A stretch of DNA of 64,000 bases from Scytonema hofmannii PCC 7110 (GCF_000346485.2 NZ_KQ976354.1:6106479-6170478), one strand, 5' to 3'. Shown: positions 9,030 through 18,560, counted from the first letter of the stretch. Notes: a model not told the origin generated them from the letters alone. Translations and numbers: made by a program.

Positions 9030-9437
9030 CTACACCCATTCACGTAGGTCAACAACTTCGGGGTACTGAGGCAAAGTATCAGCAATCTCAAACCACGGAA
9101 CTTTTGATTTCACGTACAAATGAACTACAGGTTTTGTTTCAGGATCGTCATCCAGTGTTGCTAGAGGAATCCGCACGTAATTTATTTCAGCAAAGACGCT
9201 GGGCATATTGGAGCCACAAATCTGGCAGAAATTCCGCACATTTCCTTCTGATGATCGATACCCGATCAGTGATTCTTCTCCTTGAATCCACTGAAATGCT
9301 TCTGCTTTGGCATGACCGAAAGTACCGAAGGCAGCCCCATGAACTTTTCGACAAGTCGAACAGTGACAATAGTTAGCAATTAGAAACTTGTCTTTTAGTT
9401 CGTATTGGATATTACCACAAGCGCAGCTTCCTTTCAT
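9030..9437 (-). CDS. GFA-family zinc protein (CENP-V/GFA fold)
   Basis: 135 residues from the ATG at 9437, chosen because AAGGAG lies 8 bases upstream; the longer frame to 9485 lacks a ribosome site. Zinc-binding cysteines are visible in SCACGNIQY, NYCHCSTCRKVHG and FCQICGSN, the two-zinc beta-tent of the glutathione-dependent formaldehyde-activating (GFA)/CENP-V family. Most bacterial members have no proven substrate; the original member helps glutathione react with formaldehyde. A cytoplasmic location is expected because no signal peptide is present. It stands alone, with a terminator hairpin at 8855-8908. Family certain, function open. Confidence 0.85.
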   Translation of the reverse strand: MKGSCACGNIQYELKDKFLIANYCHCSTCRKVHGAAFGTFGHAKAEAFQWIQGEESLIGYRSSEGNVRNFCQICGSNMPSVFAEINYVRIPLATLDDDPETKPVVHLYVKSKVPWFEIADTLPQYPEVVDLREWV

Positions 9438-9604
9438 GCGATCGCTCCTTATTCTACTAAAACTACTAGTCGCCATAACTACCAACTTAATTTATGACTG
9501 ACTATATAGTCAATAAAAATTTCAAACTTGATATCATAGCAATCCTATTTGATTTGTGAGAAAATTCGTAGGAATATTGTACAAACTCAATGTCAAATTT
9601 AATT

Positions 9605-9715
9605 CAGCCTTAGAGATTAGAAATCGCGGCTATACAGACAAAAGGGTTGCTAAGCAGGTTATTCTAGTAAAGCCCACGTAGGTGAATTTTGTTTATCTAG
9701 TCGCGAACTTTACTG
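9605..9715. repeat. dispersed palindromic intergenic repeat
   Basis: Contains ATTAGAAATCGCGGCTATAC at the left and TTATCTAGTCGCGAAC at the right, with a CCCACGTAGGTG core. It is a diverged copy of the repeats near 16337-16434 and 44739-44851. The remaining sequence between 9438 and the NB-ARC gene start at 9846 shows no gene. Confidence 0.55.
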
Positions 9716-9845
9716 GTTAAAGGGGTCGTGAATTTCTTATGAGTGATTTAGGATTGCTATAATCGTAAGTTGTATAAAATCTGAAAAAATTCAACATACT
9801 GCTTTATAGCTTTTAAAATAGAAGGTTGATCGAGCCTCCTCCGCT

Positions 9846-12800
9846 ATGGAAAAGCACAAGCAAAAACGCAGGCGTGGTGTGATCCTCAGCCTTGCAGGAT
9901 TGAATAAGCTACAAGAAGCCAGGTATCAGGCGGAATTCCAGGACAATGACGGCGCAAGGTTCACCCTGGAGGAACTAAGCTATCGGACTCAGTTAGCTCC
10001 TTTTACAGTTTCTAAGGTGCTAGCACGGGAAGAAGGAGTTGATAAGCAAACTCTTGAGTATTTTTTTAGAGCTTTTAGCTTGGAGTTAGCTACAAGTGAC
10101 TATCAAAGAGTGGGGAGTGGTAGAGACGAGCCATGGCGCGTCTGTACAGGAGTCGGGAGTGGTGAAGAAATTCCCCCTACTCCCCACTCCCCATTCCCCA
10201 CTCCCCACTTTGATTGGGGAGAAGCTGTTGATGTTTCGATATTTTTTGGGCGCACAGAGGAACTGACTCAGTTAGAACATTGGATTTTGAATGACCGTTG
10301 TCGGCTCATTGTTCTGCTGGGAATGGGAGGAATTGGCAAATCTTCCCTATCGGTAAAACTAGCAACTCAAATTCAAACACAATTTGAGTTTGTGGTTTGG
10401 CGCAGTCTTCGTAACAGTCCGTCTCTTTTAGATTTATTGACAAGTTTGCTGAAGTTGTTTGCAAACGGTCAAGCAATAAACTTATCTCCAAATTGTAGCG
10501 ATGTCTCGCAAGAAGATGCTACGCGTGTACGCATTGCACAACTTATGGAACACTTGCGATCGCATCGCTGCTTAATCGTATTAGATAATGTAGAATCCAT
10601 ATTAGCCAGTCAGGAGAACTCCGGACATTATCAACCGGGCTATGAAAACTATAAAGAACTTCTCAAGCAAGTAGGAGAAACATCTCACCAAAGCTGTGTT
10701 GTGCTGACCAGTCGAGAAAAGCCTCAAGAAATTACAATTTTAGAAGGTGAAACTTTACCCGTTCGATCTTTACATTTACCAGGCTTAAGTACTGGTGCAG
10801 CGCTAGAGTTAGTGAGAACCAAAAGCTTTTTCTGTGGATCGGATGTAGAGTGGCAAAACTTAATACAGCATTACGCAGGGAATCCTCTGGCGCTGAAAAT
10901 TATTGCTACCACAATTCAGGAATTGTTTGACGGTGATATTAAAGAGTTTCAGACTCAAGGAGCTACAGTATTTGGTAGTATTTATGACTTATTAGAACAG
11001 CAATTTCACCGTGTTTCGTTACTAGAGAAAGATTTAATGTACTGGTTAGCCATTAATCGGGAACCAGTGACAATAGCAGAGTTGCGTGAAGATTTAGTCC
11101 TACCTATATCTTCCATGAAACTTCTGGAAGCATTGGATTCTCTTAGCAGGCGAAATTTAATTGAAAAAAAATCAGCCCCACAAACTTCCGTACAATTTAC
11201 TCTCCAACCTGTGGTGATGGAGTATGTCACAAGAAATATAGTTCAACAGGTATGTATTGAAATTCAGAAGTGGGGAAAAGGAGACAAAGGAGAATTTTCC
11301 TCAGCACCTACTCTCTTGTTCCAAAGCCATGCTTTAATGAAAGCAACTTCCAAAGATAACATTAGGATTGCTCAAACTAAGTTGATTCTCCAGCCTGTTG
11401 TTGAGCAATTACTGTTAAACTTACGCACCAAGTCAGCAATTGAAAATCTGCTGTCTCACGTTTTGTACGAACTACGAAACACATCAATTCAAAATTCAAA
11501 ATTCAAAATCCAAAATCTGGTTCCTCTCCCCACTCCTTCACTCCCTCACTCCCTCACTCCCCCACTTCCCTCACTAGAGCCAGGATATGCAGGTGGTAAT
11601 ATTCTTAACTTACTGTGTCACATACAAACTGACTTGACTGGTCATAATTTCTCTTATCTTACAATTTGGCAAGCATATCTCCAAGAAACTTCTTTAAAAC
11701 GAGTTAACTTTGCTCTTAGCGATTTATCTAAGTCTGTCTTTGCCAAAACTTTCTCTAGCACTGTATCTGCGGTGTTTAGTCCTGATGGCAAAATCCTTGC
11801 GACATCTCATACAGAAGGTCAAATTTGCTTGTGGAACGCTGTCACTGGTCAGCAGATCGTGCGCTTTCAAGGGCATACTGGTTCTGCTTGGTGTGTTGCT
11901 TTTAGCCTAGATGGTAGCATACTTGCTAGTAGTTCGCAAAACGACAGCATTAAATTATGGGAGACTACAACTGGACAATGTTTAAGAACTCTGCAAGGTC
12001 ATGCAGGAGGAGCTTTTGTCATTGTTTTTTCTTCTTGTGGTAGTTTACTCATTAGCGGAGGTGCAGACTCTGATATTCGAGTTTGGAATCTTAGCACTGG
12101 AGAATGTACTCAAATTTTACAGGGACATGAGAGCGCAATCTTTTCTCTGGCATTGAGTCCGGATGGCAACATTCTTGCTAGTGGTGGTGATGATAAAACC
12201 ATCAAACTCTGGGAATTCACGACGGGTATCTGTATCAAAAACTTGCCAGGTCATACTGAGTGCATTCGCTCTGTGACATTCAGCCCTTCAGGAATGCTTG
12301 CAAGTGGAGCTTTAGATCCAATTATTAGGCTTTGGGATGTGGATAAGGGCTTATGTATTGGAACTTTAGAAGGACACAGCAATGGAGTTCCTAAAGTAAT
12401 TTTTTTGGATAACGGAAATGCTCTTGCCAGCTCTAGTATAGACACAACAATCCGAATTTGGGATGTTTCTAGTAAGCGATGCATTAAAACTTTGCAAGGA
12501 CATAACAATTCTGTTTATGCGATCGCAATCAACCCCCAAGAAACTCTGCTTGCTAGTGGTGGTGACGACTTTTCCGTAAGGCTATGGGATATTACTAGTG
12601 GAGAATGTATCCGAATATTCCAAGGAATGCATAATTGGGTAGCTGACTTAGCTTTTGCTCCTATAGGTTCCGAAGGAGAAACAGAACAAGAAAAAACCAT
12701 TGTGAGTGGTGGTTACGATCGCATTATCAGACTGTGGAATTTGGATGGTGAATACCGTCGTTTTACCGGACACACTGATTTTTTATTTTCGGTAGTCTTT

Positions 12801-13619
12801 AGTCCTGATGGACGTACCATAGCAAGCAGTAGTGCTGACCAAACAATTCGATTGTGGGATGTTTCGACAGGACAGTGCTTAAAAGTTTTGAAAGGACATA
12901 CAGGTACAGTCACAAGAGCCATCTTTAGTCCTGATGGTCATCTCCTAGCAAGTAGTAGCTATGACCGCACCATTAAACTATGGGATGTAGCAACGGGTCA
13001 ACCCGTGCAAACTCTACCAGCAGGCGTGACATTATCGCTTTCCTTTAGCCCAGATGGCAAAAAACTCGCAGCAGGTGGTTTTGACGAAGCTGCAAGAGTT
13101 TGGGATTTAGAAACATGGCAGTGCAATCAAATAATTAAAGGACACAGCAGTTGGGTTTGGTGGGTTGCTATCAGCCCTAAAGGAAATATCCTTGCCACTG
13201 GTAGCGCTGATGGTACTGTGGGATTGTGGGATATAACAACAGGTCAATGCCTTCATCTATTGCACGCCCACGCTCATTGGGTATGGACAATAGCTTTCAA
13301 TCCTGAGGGCAATATTCTTGCCACTGGTAGCAGCGATGGTACTATCAAACTCTGGGATGTAGCGACAGGTTGTTGCATGGTAACCTTAACCGACCATGAT
13401 TTCTGGATTATGTCTGTTGCTTTCAGTCCTGAAGGGAAGTTTTTCGCGAGTGGAGATGGCGATGCTCATCTGAAAATCTGGGATATGGAGACAAAACAGT
13501 GCATTAAGACTTTGAGAATTGAACGTCTTTATGAAGCCACAAACATTTACGGAGTTACGGGTTTAACAGAAGCACAAAAATCAAACTTGCTTGCTCTTGG
13601 AGCAGTTGAGGAAAGGTAG
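9846..13619 (+). CDS. NB-ARC STAND NTPase with WD40 repeats
   Basis: 1257 residues. The N-terminal 85 residues form a helical, HTH-like module ([21 protein letters not shown]). An NB-ARC ATPase follows, with P-loop GMGGIGKSS (159-167), Walker [10 protein letters not shown] (about 242-250) and a GxP motif in [11 protein letters not shown] winged-helix and arm region comes next, then a short pentapeptide-like stretch ([23 protein letters not shown]). From about residue 640 to 1230 there are 14 WD40 repeats with clear WD ends (LWDVS, LWDIT, IWDME). Such proteins are ligand-sensing oligomerising switches; the propeller is the presumed sensor and the N-terminal module the output. Two low-complexity inserts (about residues 88-122 and 562-590) come from intergenic-type repeats. 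No effector gene is adjacent. Its ligand is unknown. Confidence 0.9.
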   Translation: MEKHKQKRRRGVILSLAGLNKLQEARYQAEFQDNDGARFTLEELSYRTQLAPFTVSKVLAREEGVDKQTLEYFFRAFSLELATSDYQRVGSGRDEPWRVCTGVGSGEEIPPTPHSPFPTPHFDWGEAVDVSIFFGRTEELTQLEHWILNDRCRLIVLLGMGGIGKSSLSVKLATQIQTQFEFVVWRSLRNSPSLLDLLTSLLKLFANGQAINLSPNCSDVSQEDATRVRIAQLMEHLRSHRCLIVLDNVESILASQENSGHYQPGYENYKELLKQVGETSHQSCVVLTSREKPQEITILEGETLPVRSLHLPGLSTGAALELVRTKSFFCGSDVEWQNLIQHYAGNPLALKIIATTIQELFDGDIKEFQTQGATVFGSIYDLLEQQFHRVSLLEKDLMYWLAINREPVTIAELREDLVLPISSMKLLEALDSLSRRNLIEKKSAPQTSVQFTLQPVVMEYVTRNIVQQVCIEIQKWGKGDKGEFSSAPTLLFQSHALMKATSKDNIRIAQTKLILQPVVEQLLLNLRTKSAIENLLSHVLYELRNTSIQNSKFKIQNLVPLPTPSLPHSLTPPLPSLEPGYAGGNILNLLCHIQTDLTGHNFSYLTIWQAYLQETSLKRVNFALSDLSKSVFAKTFSSTVSAVFSPDGKILATSHTEGQICLWNAVTGQQIVRFQGHTGSAWCVAFSLDGSILASSSQNDSIKLWETTTGQCLRTLQGHAGGAFVIVFSSCGSLLISGGADSDIRVWNLSTGECTQILQGHESAIFSLALSPDGNILASGGDDKTIKLWEFTTGICIKNLPGHTECIRSVTFSPSGMLASGALDPIIRLWDVDKGLCIGTLEGHSNGVPKVIFLDNGNALASSSIDTTIRIWDVSSKRCIKTLQGHNNSVYAIAINPQETLLASGGDDFSVRLWDITSGECIRIFQGMHNWVADLAFAPIGSEGETEQEKTIVSGGYDRIIRLWNLDGEYRRFTGHTDFLFSVVFSPDGRTIASSSADQTIRLWDVSTGQCLKVLKGHTGTVTRAIFSPDGHLLASSSYDRTIKLWDVATGQPVQTLPAGVTLSLSFSPDGKKLAAGGFDEAARVWDLETWQCNQIIKGHSSWVWWVAISPKGNILATGSADGTVGLWDITTGQCLHLLHAHAHWVWTIAFNPEGNILATGSSDGTIKLWDVATGCCMVTLTDHDFWIMSVAFSPEGKFFASGDGDAHLKIWDMETKQCIKTLRIERLYEATNIYGVTGLTEAQKSNLLALGAVEER

Positions 13620-13657
13620 AGTTTAAATGCACCTTAAGCAGTTAGGGACTTCCAAAT

Positions 13658-13691
13658 AAAAAATCCCAACCAATGATGAATTAGTTGGGAC
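13658..13691 (-). terminator. rho-independent terminator
   Basis: On the reverse strand a TCCCAAC/GTTGGGA stem is followed by ATTTTTTATTT. It lies just downstream of the stop of the 13724-13990 gene, whose transcript it should end. The adjoining TTAGGGACTTCCAAATAAA equals the end of the MITE-like family. Confidence 0.7.
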
Positions 13692-13723
13692 ATTAATTAG
13701 CAGAGACGAAACGTGAAATTATT

Positions 13724-13990
13724 CTAGCGATCGGGTAGATGCACGCTCACCCGTTTATACTTTCCTAAAAACGAGTTTAAATGTTTGTAGCGCTTGTGCT
13801 TTGCTAACCACTCAGAGCAAACTTCATTGACAAGTTCTATCTCTCCATGAGTCAAATCTTCATCAGGTTTTCCAGAAGCTAAAATTTTAGCCGCAATAGC
13901 TGCTTTATCGTATTCAACACCCTGTTTAAATAACTCTGAGTAGTACATTCCCTCCTTATCTTCAACCGTCGTATGAAATTTACCTTGCAT
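13724..13990 (-). CDS. small protein of unknown function
   Basis: 88 residues, acidic-basic mixed, predicted helical, no signal peptide or membrane segment (MQGKFHTTVEDKEGMYYSELF at the start, LGKYKRVSVHLPDR at the end). I do not recognise the family. Support for it being real comes from balanced composition, a full-length frame, and a dedicated rho-independent terminator at 13658-13691. It is divergent from the double-glycine peptide gene downstream, with a 465-base shared upstream region that contains an 11-bp inverted repeat at 14063-14100. That arrangement could allow shared regulation, which is inference only. Confidence 0.6.
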   Translation of the reverse strand: MQGKFHTTVEDKEGMYYSELFKQGVEYDKAAIAAKILASGKPDEDLTHGEIELVNEVCSEWLAKHKRYKHLNSFLGKYKRVSVHLPDR

Positions 13991-14062
13991 CAGTTAAACC
14001 ATCCAAGAGAAATAAAAACAGTTATTAGTACTAGAATGTGTAAATTTTGAGTGTGATGACAG

Positions 14063-14100
14063 CTACCTAAAGGAAGATTATGGTTTACACCTTTAGGTAG
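14063..14100. promoter_or_regulatory. 11-bp perfect inverted repeat in divergent intergenic region
   Basis: CTACCTAAAGG and CCTTTAGGTAG, separated by 16 bases, lie between the divergent genes at 13990 and 14456. It could be a hairpin or a dimeric operator. The rest of 13991-14455 is AT-rich and shows no gene. Confidence 0.4.
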
Positions 14101-14455
14101 ATGCGTTAGATGAATAATCCCTTTAAACGCGTGATTATCTCAAAAATCCTGTTTTTATCTATGTGATAGTTGACAGTTAAAAAACTGGATTAATATCCCG
14201 TAAAGCCTCTTTGGTCTTAGTGAAATAAAGTAAATCTTTTGAGGGTCAAAAGTCTCGGAAAAGCCACAAATTTAGTGATTTTCAACGGGAAGATTATTTG
14301 ATAGCTCTCTAGGATATAACTCAAGGTTTTTTTTCCTTATAAATTGATGAAAGCCTTGAAATTAAATAATCATTAAGAGATTATAGGAATGGGATAAGAA
14401 AAGACATTTATCAAATCCCAAAGAAAAATAACCAACACTTGGAGTCAATTTTACC

Positions 14456-14668
14456 ATGGCTAAGATTACAATTTCTCAACTGCCTAATGCCTCTGTTCAA
14501 GAGTTAACAAATGCTGAGATTAATGCAACAAAAGGTGGAATAACATTAGAAGTAGCTCCTAAAATTAATCTGACGAACACTGCTATCGGTGGTCAAGCTA
14601 GCACTAGTGATTCTACCAATACTGTGGGCAATAATCTTCTACAAAACTTATTTGGCTTAGTTCTATAA
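14456..14668 (+). CDS. putative double-glycine leader peptide precursor
   Basis: 70 residues. The first 28 look like a leader of the double-glycine type: MAKITISQLPNASVQELT, then NAEINATKGG, with an L-x2-A-E-I-x3-K-G-G spacing like that of bacteriocin or RiPP leaders cleaved by C39 peptidase transporters. The predicted core (42 residues) is Gly/Ser/Thr/Asn-rich with no cysteine (GGQASTSDSTNT in the middle) and ends in the hydrophobic tail NLLQNLFGLVL. The ATG follows TTGGAGTCAATTTTACC, giving a usable GGAG site. A terminator follows at 14753-14790, so it is a monocistronic transcript. No transporter or modifying enzyme is in the window. Without cysteines it would not be a lanthipeptide; an unmodified class II bacteriocin-like or signalling peptide is possible. 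Confidence 0.6.
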   Translation: MAKITISQLPNASVQELTNAEINATKGGITLEVAPKINLTNTAIGGQASTSDSTNTVGNNLLQNLFGLVL

Positions 14669-14752
14669 GCGTTTTGAATTCAAGTTCATACGTGAAGCTA
14701 AAACCCGTTTCACAGGTTAAAATATTAATCCACTAAGCTTTAGGGAACTATA

Positions 14753-14790
14753 GATTCAGCCTGGAATAACTTTCGGGCTGAATTTTATTA
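14753..14790 (+). terminator. rho-independent terminator of the small peptide gene
   Basis: ATTCAGCC and GGGCTGAAT form a stem with an 11-base loop, followed by TTTTATTATT. It lies 85 bases after the stop of the double-glycine peptide gene. Confidence 0.7.
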
Positions 14791-14802
14791 TTAAGCGGAA
14801 AT

Positions 14803-14836
14803 TAGAACCCCGGTTTCTTCAAGAAACCGGGGTTCT
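14803..14836. repeat. dispersed hairpin repeat (CCCCGGTTTCTT type)
   Basis: A near-perfect 15-bp inverted repeat AACCCCGGTTTCTT / AAGAAACCGGGGTT. A variant is at 16616-16651, and a sister family (CCCCGACTTCTT) is at 25666, 40057 and 48439. Confidence 0.75.
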
Positions 14837-14947
14837 GATACCTTAATTATCGAGGAGTATGCAAAAAGCATTTTTTAACCACGTTCAGGTCTATGCCAAC
14901 GCTCGTAGGCATAGACGCGAAGAGCACAAAGAGAAAAGCAGAGGTTA

Positions 14948-16219
14948 TTACTGACTACAGAGAGAATTGTTAGCCGGAGTTGCATCAGGATAGAAAGTAC
15001 GAACACCGCCTTCCCTTCTCACAAAAATAGCAGTAAAGTTTCTACCATCATCAGTAACGCTCAAATTACAAACCTGGTTTGTGGAACTAGTGTTAGGGTT
15101 GTTCTTATAAGCTAAAGATGCGATGGACAGAATTTCTTCAGCATTGAGGGTGTAGGGATATCCCTTGATGGTAGACGTAGCAGTACCACTGCCTACCTTC
15201 ATGACAACACCCATGGTGTAAACGGTGTTAGGAATTACTTCTTCTCTGAATGTGTTATTGTCCAAACGTCCAGCTAAACCCGCGTTCTGAAGCTCCACAT
15301 AGCGACCAACAAAGTGCAACCCACCAATAGAACCTCCTTGAACGGGTTCTCCACAGAACACGTGGTCAAAGCCCTCTACATTAAACCAAACATCTGTCAA
15401 GTCTTCCAAGAACTGTGTATCGGAAGTACGACCAAATTCCAAAAATCCACCTACATATGCCTTAATGTTTGCTAAGACAGTGGGGTTATTTTGCATTGTG
15501 GACTGGAAGCTAGAACGACTGACAACTGTACCCGGTGCGCCACAAAGATTAACGATCGCTGTGTCAAAGCTATTCAACGCAGGAGCGCTCGGAGTGACAT
15601 CTGCTGGGCTACCATAAGCTAAGCCAGACACGGAGTTGTTAATACTATCAAAGAAAGGTACAGAACCGGATGGTAGGGAGGGAGAACCGGAAGAACCATA
15701 ATCGGTAATGACGATGTCATCAATGTTAGTTCTGTTTGTAGTTCCATCAGTCTTGCGAACTTCACAGCGAACTGTACCAGAGATATTGGGAGTAAACTCT
15801 GCTGTTTGAAGTGTTGTTGAGGTGGTTGCGATCGCAGAACCAATTTGCGTCCAGGAAGAGCCGCTATTGGTTGAACACCAAACTCCCCAAGTCGTATTAC
15901 CATCAGACCCAAACTTAGCGTGTTTAATGGTGATAGTGCCAGCACCTGTGGTACGGTCAAATTTCATGGTCACTCTACCGCTATTGCGAATGCGAGCAGA
16001 TTTTGCCCCACTCTTGCGATCGGTTGCCAAATCGCCTAGCAGAGAATCATTCAAGTTCCAAACGCCTGTACTAAGACTGACATCGGCTGCTGCATAACTG
16101 CCTTTAGAGCCAGTCTCAAACCCTTCAGAAATTGTAGCGCTATTCGCACTAGACACGGAAAAGGTAAGCAGTAGGACAGTTCCTCCTGCTACATTCAAAA
16201 GTAAATTTAATTTGGACAT
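14948..16219 (-). CDS. secreted EndoU-like endoribonuclease
   Basis: 423 residues from the ATG at 16219. MSKLNLLLNVAGGTVLLLTF and the following VSSANSA form a signal peptide with an ANSA-type cleavage site. Longer starts at 16257 (ATG) and 16279 (GTG) would bury it. Residues about 30-165 form a beta-sandwich like an adhesin or carbohydrate-binding module (GTITIKHAKFGSDGNTTWGV). The C-terminal 230 residues carry FDHVFCGEPVQGG followed by GGLHFVGRYVELQ, the two-histidine signature of the EndoU/XendoU family that cleaves RNA at uridines. A third catalytic residue, usually a lysine, cannot be placed confidently. An extracellular RNase could be a toxin or nutrient-scavenging enzyme. No immunity gene is apparent next to it. 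Confidence 0.7.
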   Translation of the reverse strand: MSKLNLLLNVAGGTVLLLTFSVSSANSATISEGFETGSKGSYAAADVSLSTGVWNLNDSLLGDLATDRKSGAKSARIRNSGRVTMKFDRTTGAGTITIKHAKFGSDGNTTWGVWCSTNSGSSWTQIGSAIATTSTTLQTAEFTPNISGTVRCEVRKTDGTTNRTNIDDIVITDYGSSGSPSLPSGSVPFFDSINNSVSGLAYGSPADVTPSAPALNSFDTAIVNLCGAPGTVVSRSSFQSTMQNNPTVLANIKAYVGGFLEFGRTSDTQFLEDLTDVWFNVEGFDHVFCGEPVQGGSIGGLHFVGRYVELQNAGLAGRLDNNTFREEVIPNTVYTMGVVMKVGSGTATSTIKGYPYTLNAEEILSIASLAYKNNPNTSSTNQVCNLSVTDDGRNFTAIFVRREGGVRTFYPDATPANNSLCSQ

Positions 16220-16857
16220 ACTGAACTGGGTAAGATGTTTGACGAAACAATTCATTGAAATAGAAGTTGATAATGACACTCAATAGTTGAGCGATTACAT
16301 TTAACTAATTCATTTCAAAATGAACTCATTAAAATGGCGAATGGAATTCGCGTCTATACAAGCAAAACCCACCTACGTGGGTTTCAAAATACTAGTCCGC
16401 ATAGGCAGACGAGCGTTTGTATAGTAGCTCATTATGTTGAGGCCAGGACTTTTAAAACATCCTCTTAGACTGCACTCAAAATATTGGTGAACAACCGCTT
16501 CTAATTTCTCATTCTTTAATTAAGTTTTGATTAATAAATTATTAATATTTGAAATCAGCTAATTCACCTCCAAATCGCATAACGTGGGCGCAATACTACA
16601 AGGGATAGCAAAAATTAGAACCCCGGTAAATAAGTGCGAAACCGGGGTTCTGACACCTCAATGATCGTATTGAACGTAGGCGGGCAAGATGCTCACCCCA
16701 CAAAACTACATCTCAATGCAATGTGTAAGTTAAATGTCTGACAGCTTATTTATTCAATAAAAAATTACTCCAGTGACACTCAATGGAAAAATATTTTTTG
16801 TAGCTCTTGAATAAAAAATACGCACACTTTATGTTTCAAGCAGGTATCAAAACTTTT
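16220..16857. other. intergenic region with two repeat elements
   Basis: No gene seen. It holds a MITE-like palindromic repeat at 16337-16434 (AATTCGCGTCTATACAAGC ... TTGTATAGTAGCTCATT with a CCCACCTACGTGGG core). A CCCCGGT hairpin repeat lies at 16616-16651. Confidence 0.6.
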
Positions 16858-17199
16858 TTAAGTGACTGGACGTACCACACGAATTAACTTACTCGCTAAC
16901 GGTTCTTCGACTATAATTGCTTCGTTAATGCGAGTTGCCATTTGAAGCCTATTGGTATCATTTGTGCAAACAATAATACCTGCGTGCTTGGGGTTAGCTT
17001 TATGCAATCGAATAAAATCTTGGCGATTGAGAGTAATAACAGTCCTATTCTCCCCAACTGCAAACGCCAACACCTCATTATCTGGTATACCGAAATTTGC
17101 GTTACCAGCTTCTTGTACAGTTAAAACATCGTGTCCCATTGTCCGAAGCAGTTCGCTGACTTTCCGTGGAAACTGCTCGTCTGCGTACAAACGTGCCAT
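16858..17199 (-). CDS. DUF5615 PIN-like toxin
   Basis: 113 residues from the ATG at 17199; the frame also allows a TTG one codon upstream. MARLYADEQFPRKV is the hallmark beta-strand with the first acidic residue of the DUF5615 PIN-like fold. TVITLNRQDFIRLH supplies the later conserved RxDF motif. These proteins are predicted Mg2+-dependent RNases paired with DUF433 antitoxins. The start lies 3 bases past the antitoxin stop at 17203, so the two are translationally coupled. Both motifs are intact, so the module may be functional. Confidence 0.85.
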   Translation of the reverse strand: MARLYADEQFPRKVSELLRTMGHDVLTVQEAGNANFGIPDNEVLAFAVGENRTVITLNRQDFIRLHKANPKHAGIIVCTNDTNRLQMATRINEAIIVEEPLASKLIRVVRPVT

Positions 17200-17202
17200 C
17201 AA

Positions 17203-17529
17203 TTAGGCAACCTCATTAGCATGGATAGCTGCTTCGATTTCTTCTGAGTAAGCATCTGCGTAAGCCCAGGCATTAACTAAATCAGCAGCAGTAATGTGAG
17301 GATAATCTTGCAAAAGTTGAGCTTCAGTTATGCCAATCTGACGTGCTTCCACCAGTAACCAAACCGCAATACGAGTTCCAGCAATACAAGCTTCACCACC
17401 GCAGACACCCAGTGTTTTGGTGATCCCCTTAGCACCAGTGCTGATAATTTTAGTTAGGCTTTGGAGAATTTCTGCTTTTTCAGTTGTAGATAGTGCGAGA
17501 ATCTGATTTTCTAGTTCTTTAAGAGTCAT
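17203..17529 (-). CDS. DUF433 antitoxin
   Basis: 108 residues. Residues about 40-90 contain GVCGGEACIAGTRIAVWLLVE and the following TEAQLLQDYPHITAADLVNAWAYA, the DUF433 (VapB45-like) helix-turn-helix core with its G-x-P/A-x-I-x-G-T-R-I signature. The N-terminal 35 residues are a helical extension. It precedes its DUF5615 toxin with no gap, the usual antitoxin-first order, and probably binds DNA to autorepress. The promoter should lie in 17530-17700. Confidence 0.85.
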   Translation of the reverse strand: MTLKELENQILALSTTEKAEILQSLTKIISTGAKGITKTLGVCGGEACIAGTRIAVWLLVEARQIGITEAQLLQDYPHITAADLVNAWAYADAYSEEIEAAIHANEVA

Positions 17530-17724
17530 AAAAAGTTAAGACTAATTGAGGCTTAGTTTGATTATAGTCAATGCGCTCTCTTTTTCTTTTTGGGATAGAC
17601 GGCTCAAGGATAACTCACCCAATACTGCAAGGGCTGAGAAAATTGTCGAGTGAGACAAGCAGGGGGCGCAGGGGAGGAAAAAAAGGCTTAACCAACAAGT
17701 ATTAGGATAACTCACCCAGTAAAC

Positions 17725-17832
17725 CTATTTCTTCCAAGGTAGCTTTGTACCCATTTCAGTCAGCGCAGAAAAAACCAGGTAGAGAATAACCGCACTCGCA
17801 CTAATAAGAAATATAACAACTTCTTTATCCAT
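17725..17832 (-). CDS. 35-residue single-span membrane protein
   Basis: The reverse strand encodes MDKEVVIFLISASAVILYLV, then FSALTEMGTKLPWKK, with one clear transmembrane helix (residues 5-24) and a basic C-terminus. Size and topology resemble small photosystem, cytochrome b6f or NDH subunits, but I do not recognise it as a known one. A GGA lies 10 bases before the ATG. It is too short for routine gene callers. Reality rests on the membrane-protein composition alone. Confidence 0.4.
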   Translation of the reverse strand: MDKEVVIFLISASAVILYLVFSALTEMGTKLPWKK

Positions 17833-18212
17833 GTTTATTCATTCCAATAAAATATACTCTGTCTGCGTCCATCTGCGGTTCCTGAACTCTTTGATGTACT
17901 TCTGCAAGCAGACTGACCACGATTAGCAAGCCTAGTATAGTACTGATATTGTACCATTTCTATTCCAAAAGTGCATAAGTTGATTTTGCTTACATCTACC
18001 AAGAATACAGAAGGAGAGCTAATTGAGGCTTAACTTGGATTCCGCGAATCAACTAAGACTTCATCCACATCATCAAATTTCTGTGAGTGCGTAAGTCCTG
18101 GCGGTTACCTAGCAAGTCCTTCCCTAGTTAACTTGATTTGTGCCGACCTATTTAACAATGATTTTGGTCTAGTTAAATTAACATCATCTTTTAAAGCTGA
18201 CAAAAGGATATT
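17833..18212. other. intergenic, nothing recognised
   Basis: About 380 bases between the small membrane ORF and the next forward gene. A copy of the CTGCGTCCATCTGCGGTTCC dispersed repeat lies near 17862-17882 (related sequence near 29637-29665 and 44986-45015). AAAGGATATT just before 18213 is the ribosome site of the next gene. Confidence 0.4.
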
Positions 18213-18560
18213 ATGAAAGATTTACTCAACAAGCCTGCATCCTTTACTACTTATAGTCAGCAAATTAATAGTGCAATCATCGGTCTGGTGACAAATATAG
18301 TCGATCTATACGGAAATCGACTTATACAGATACGCTGCTTTGATTTAGGGAATAATTATGAAATCTGGGGACGCATATGTTTATGTATTGACATACCGCA
18401 AATTGGTGATAAAGTATTAGTCACTTTTATCAACGGTCAGATTGAATTTCCTTATGTAATTGGAAAAGTGGAAACACCCCAATTCTCTAAAAGTAAAGTC
18501 AGAAATATTATTCGCGATTTATGGCACTTTATTTGGAATCGGAATCGGAGCGGGGCTTGA
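18213..18560 (+). CDS. hypothetical OB-fold protein, spike/baseplate-like
   Basis: 115 residues, preceded by AAAGGATATT at good spacing. The middle (residues about 25-90) reads LVTNIVDLYGNRLIQIRCFD, then EIWGRICLCIDIPQIGDKVL, then FINGQIEFPYVIGKVE. This follows the pattern of the gp5/VgrG OB-fold: a strand, a W-x-R segment, the P-x-x-G-D-x-V-L-V-x-F turn and a final PYVIG strand. Such domains form the base of contractile tail spikes. No other tail or eCIS gene is nearby, so it is either an isolated relic or a coincidental OB-fold. The C-terminal 25 residues are basic. Confidence 0.5.
   Translation: MKDLLNKPASFTTYSQQINSAIIGLVTNIVDLYGNRLIQIRCFDLGNNYEIWGRICLCIDIPQIGDKVLVTFINGQIEFPYVIGKVETPQFSKSKVRNIIRDLWHFIWNRNRSGA

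Noticed and set aside
8690-9091. Reverse-strand 133-codon frame
   Set aside because: It crosses a MITE-like element and a terminator hairpin; the GFA-family gene ends at 9030.
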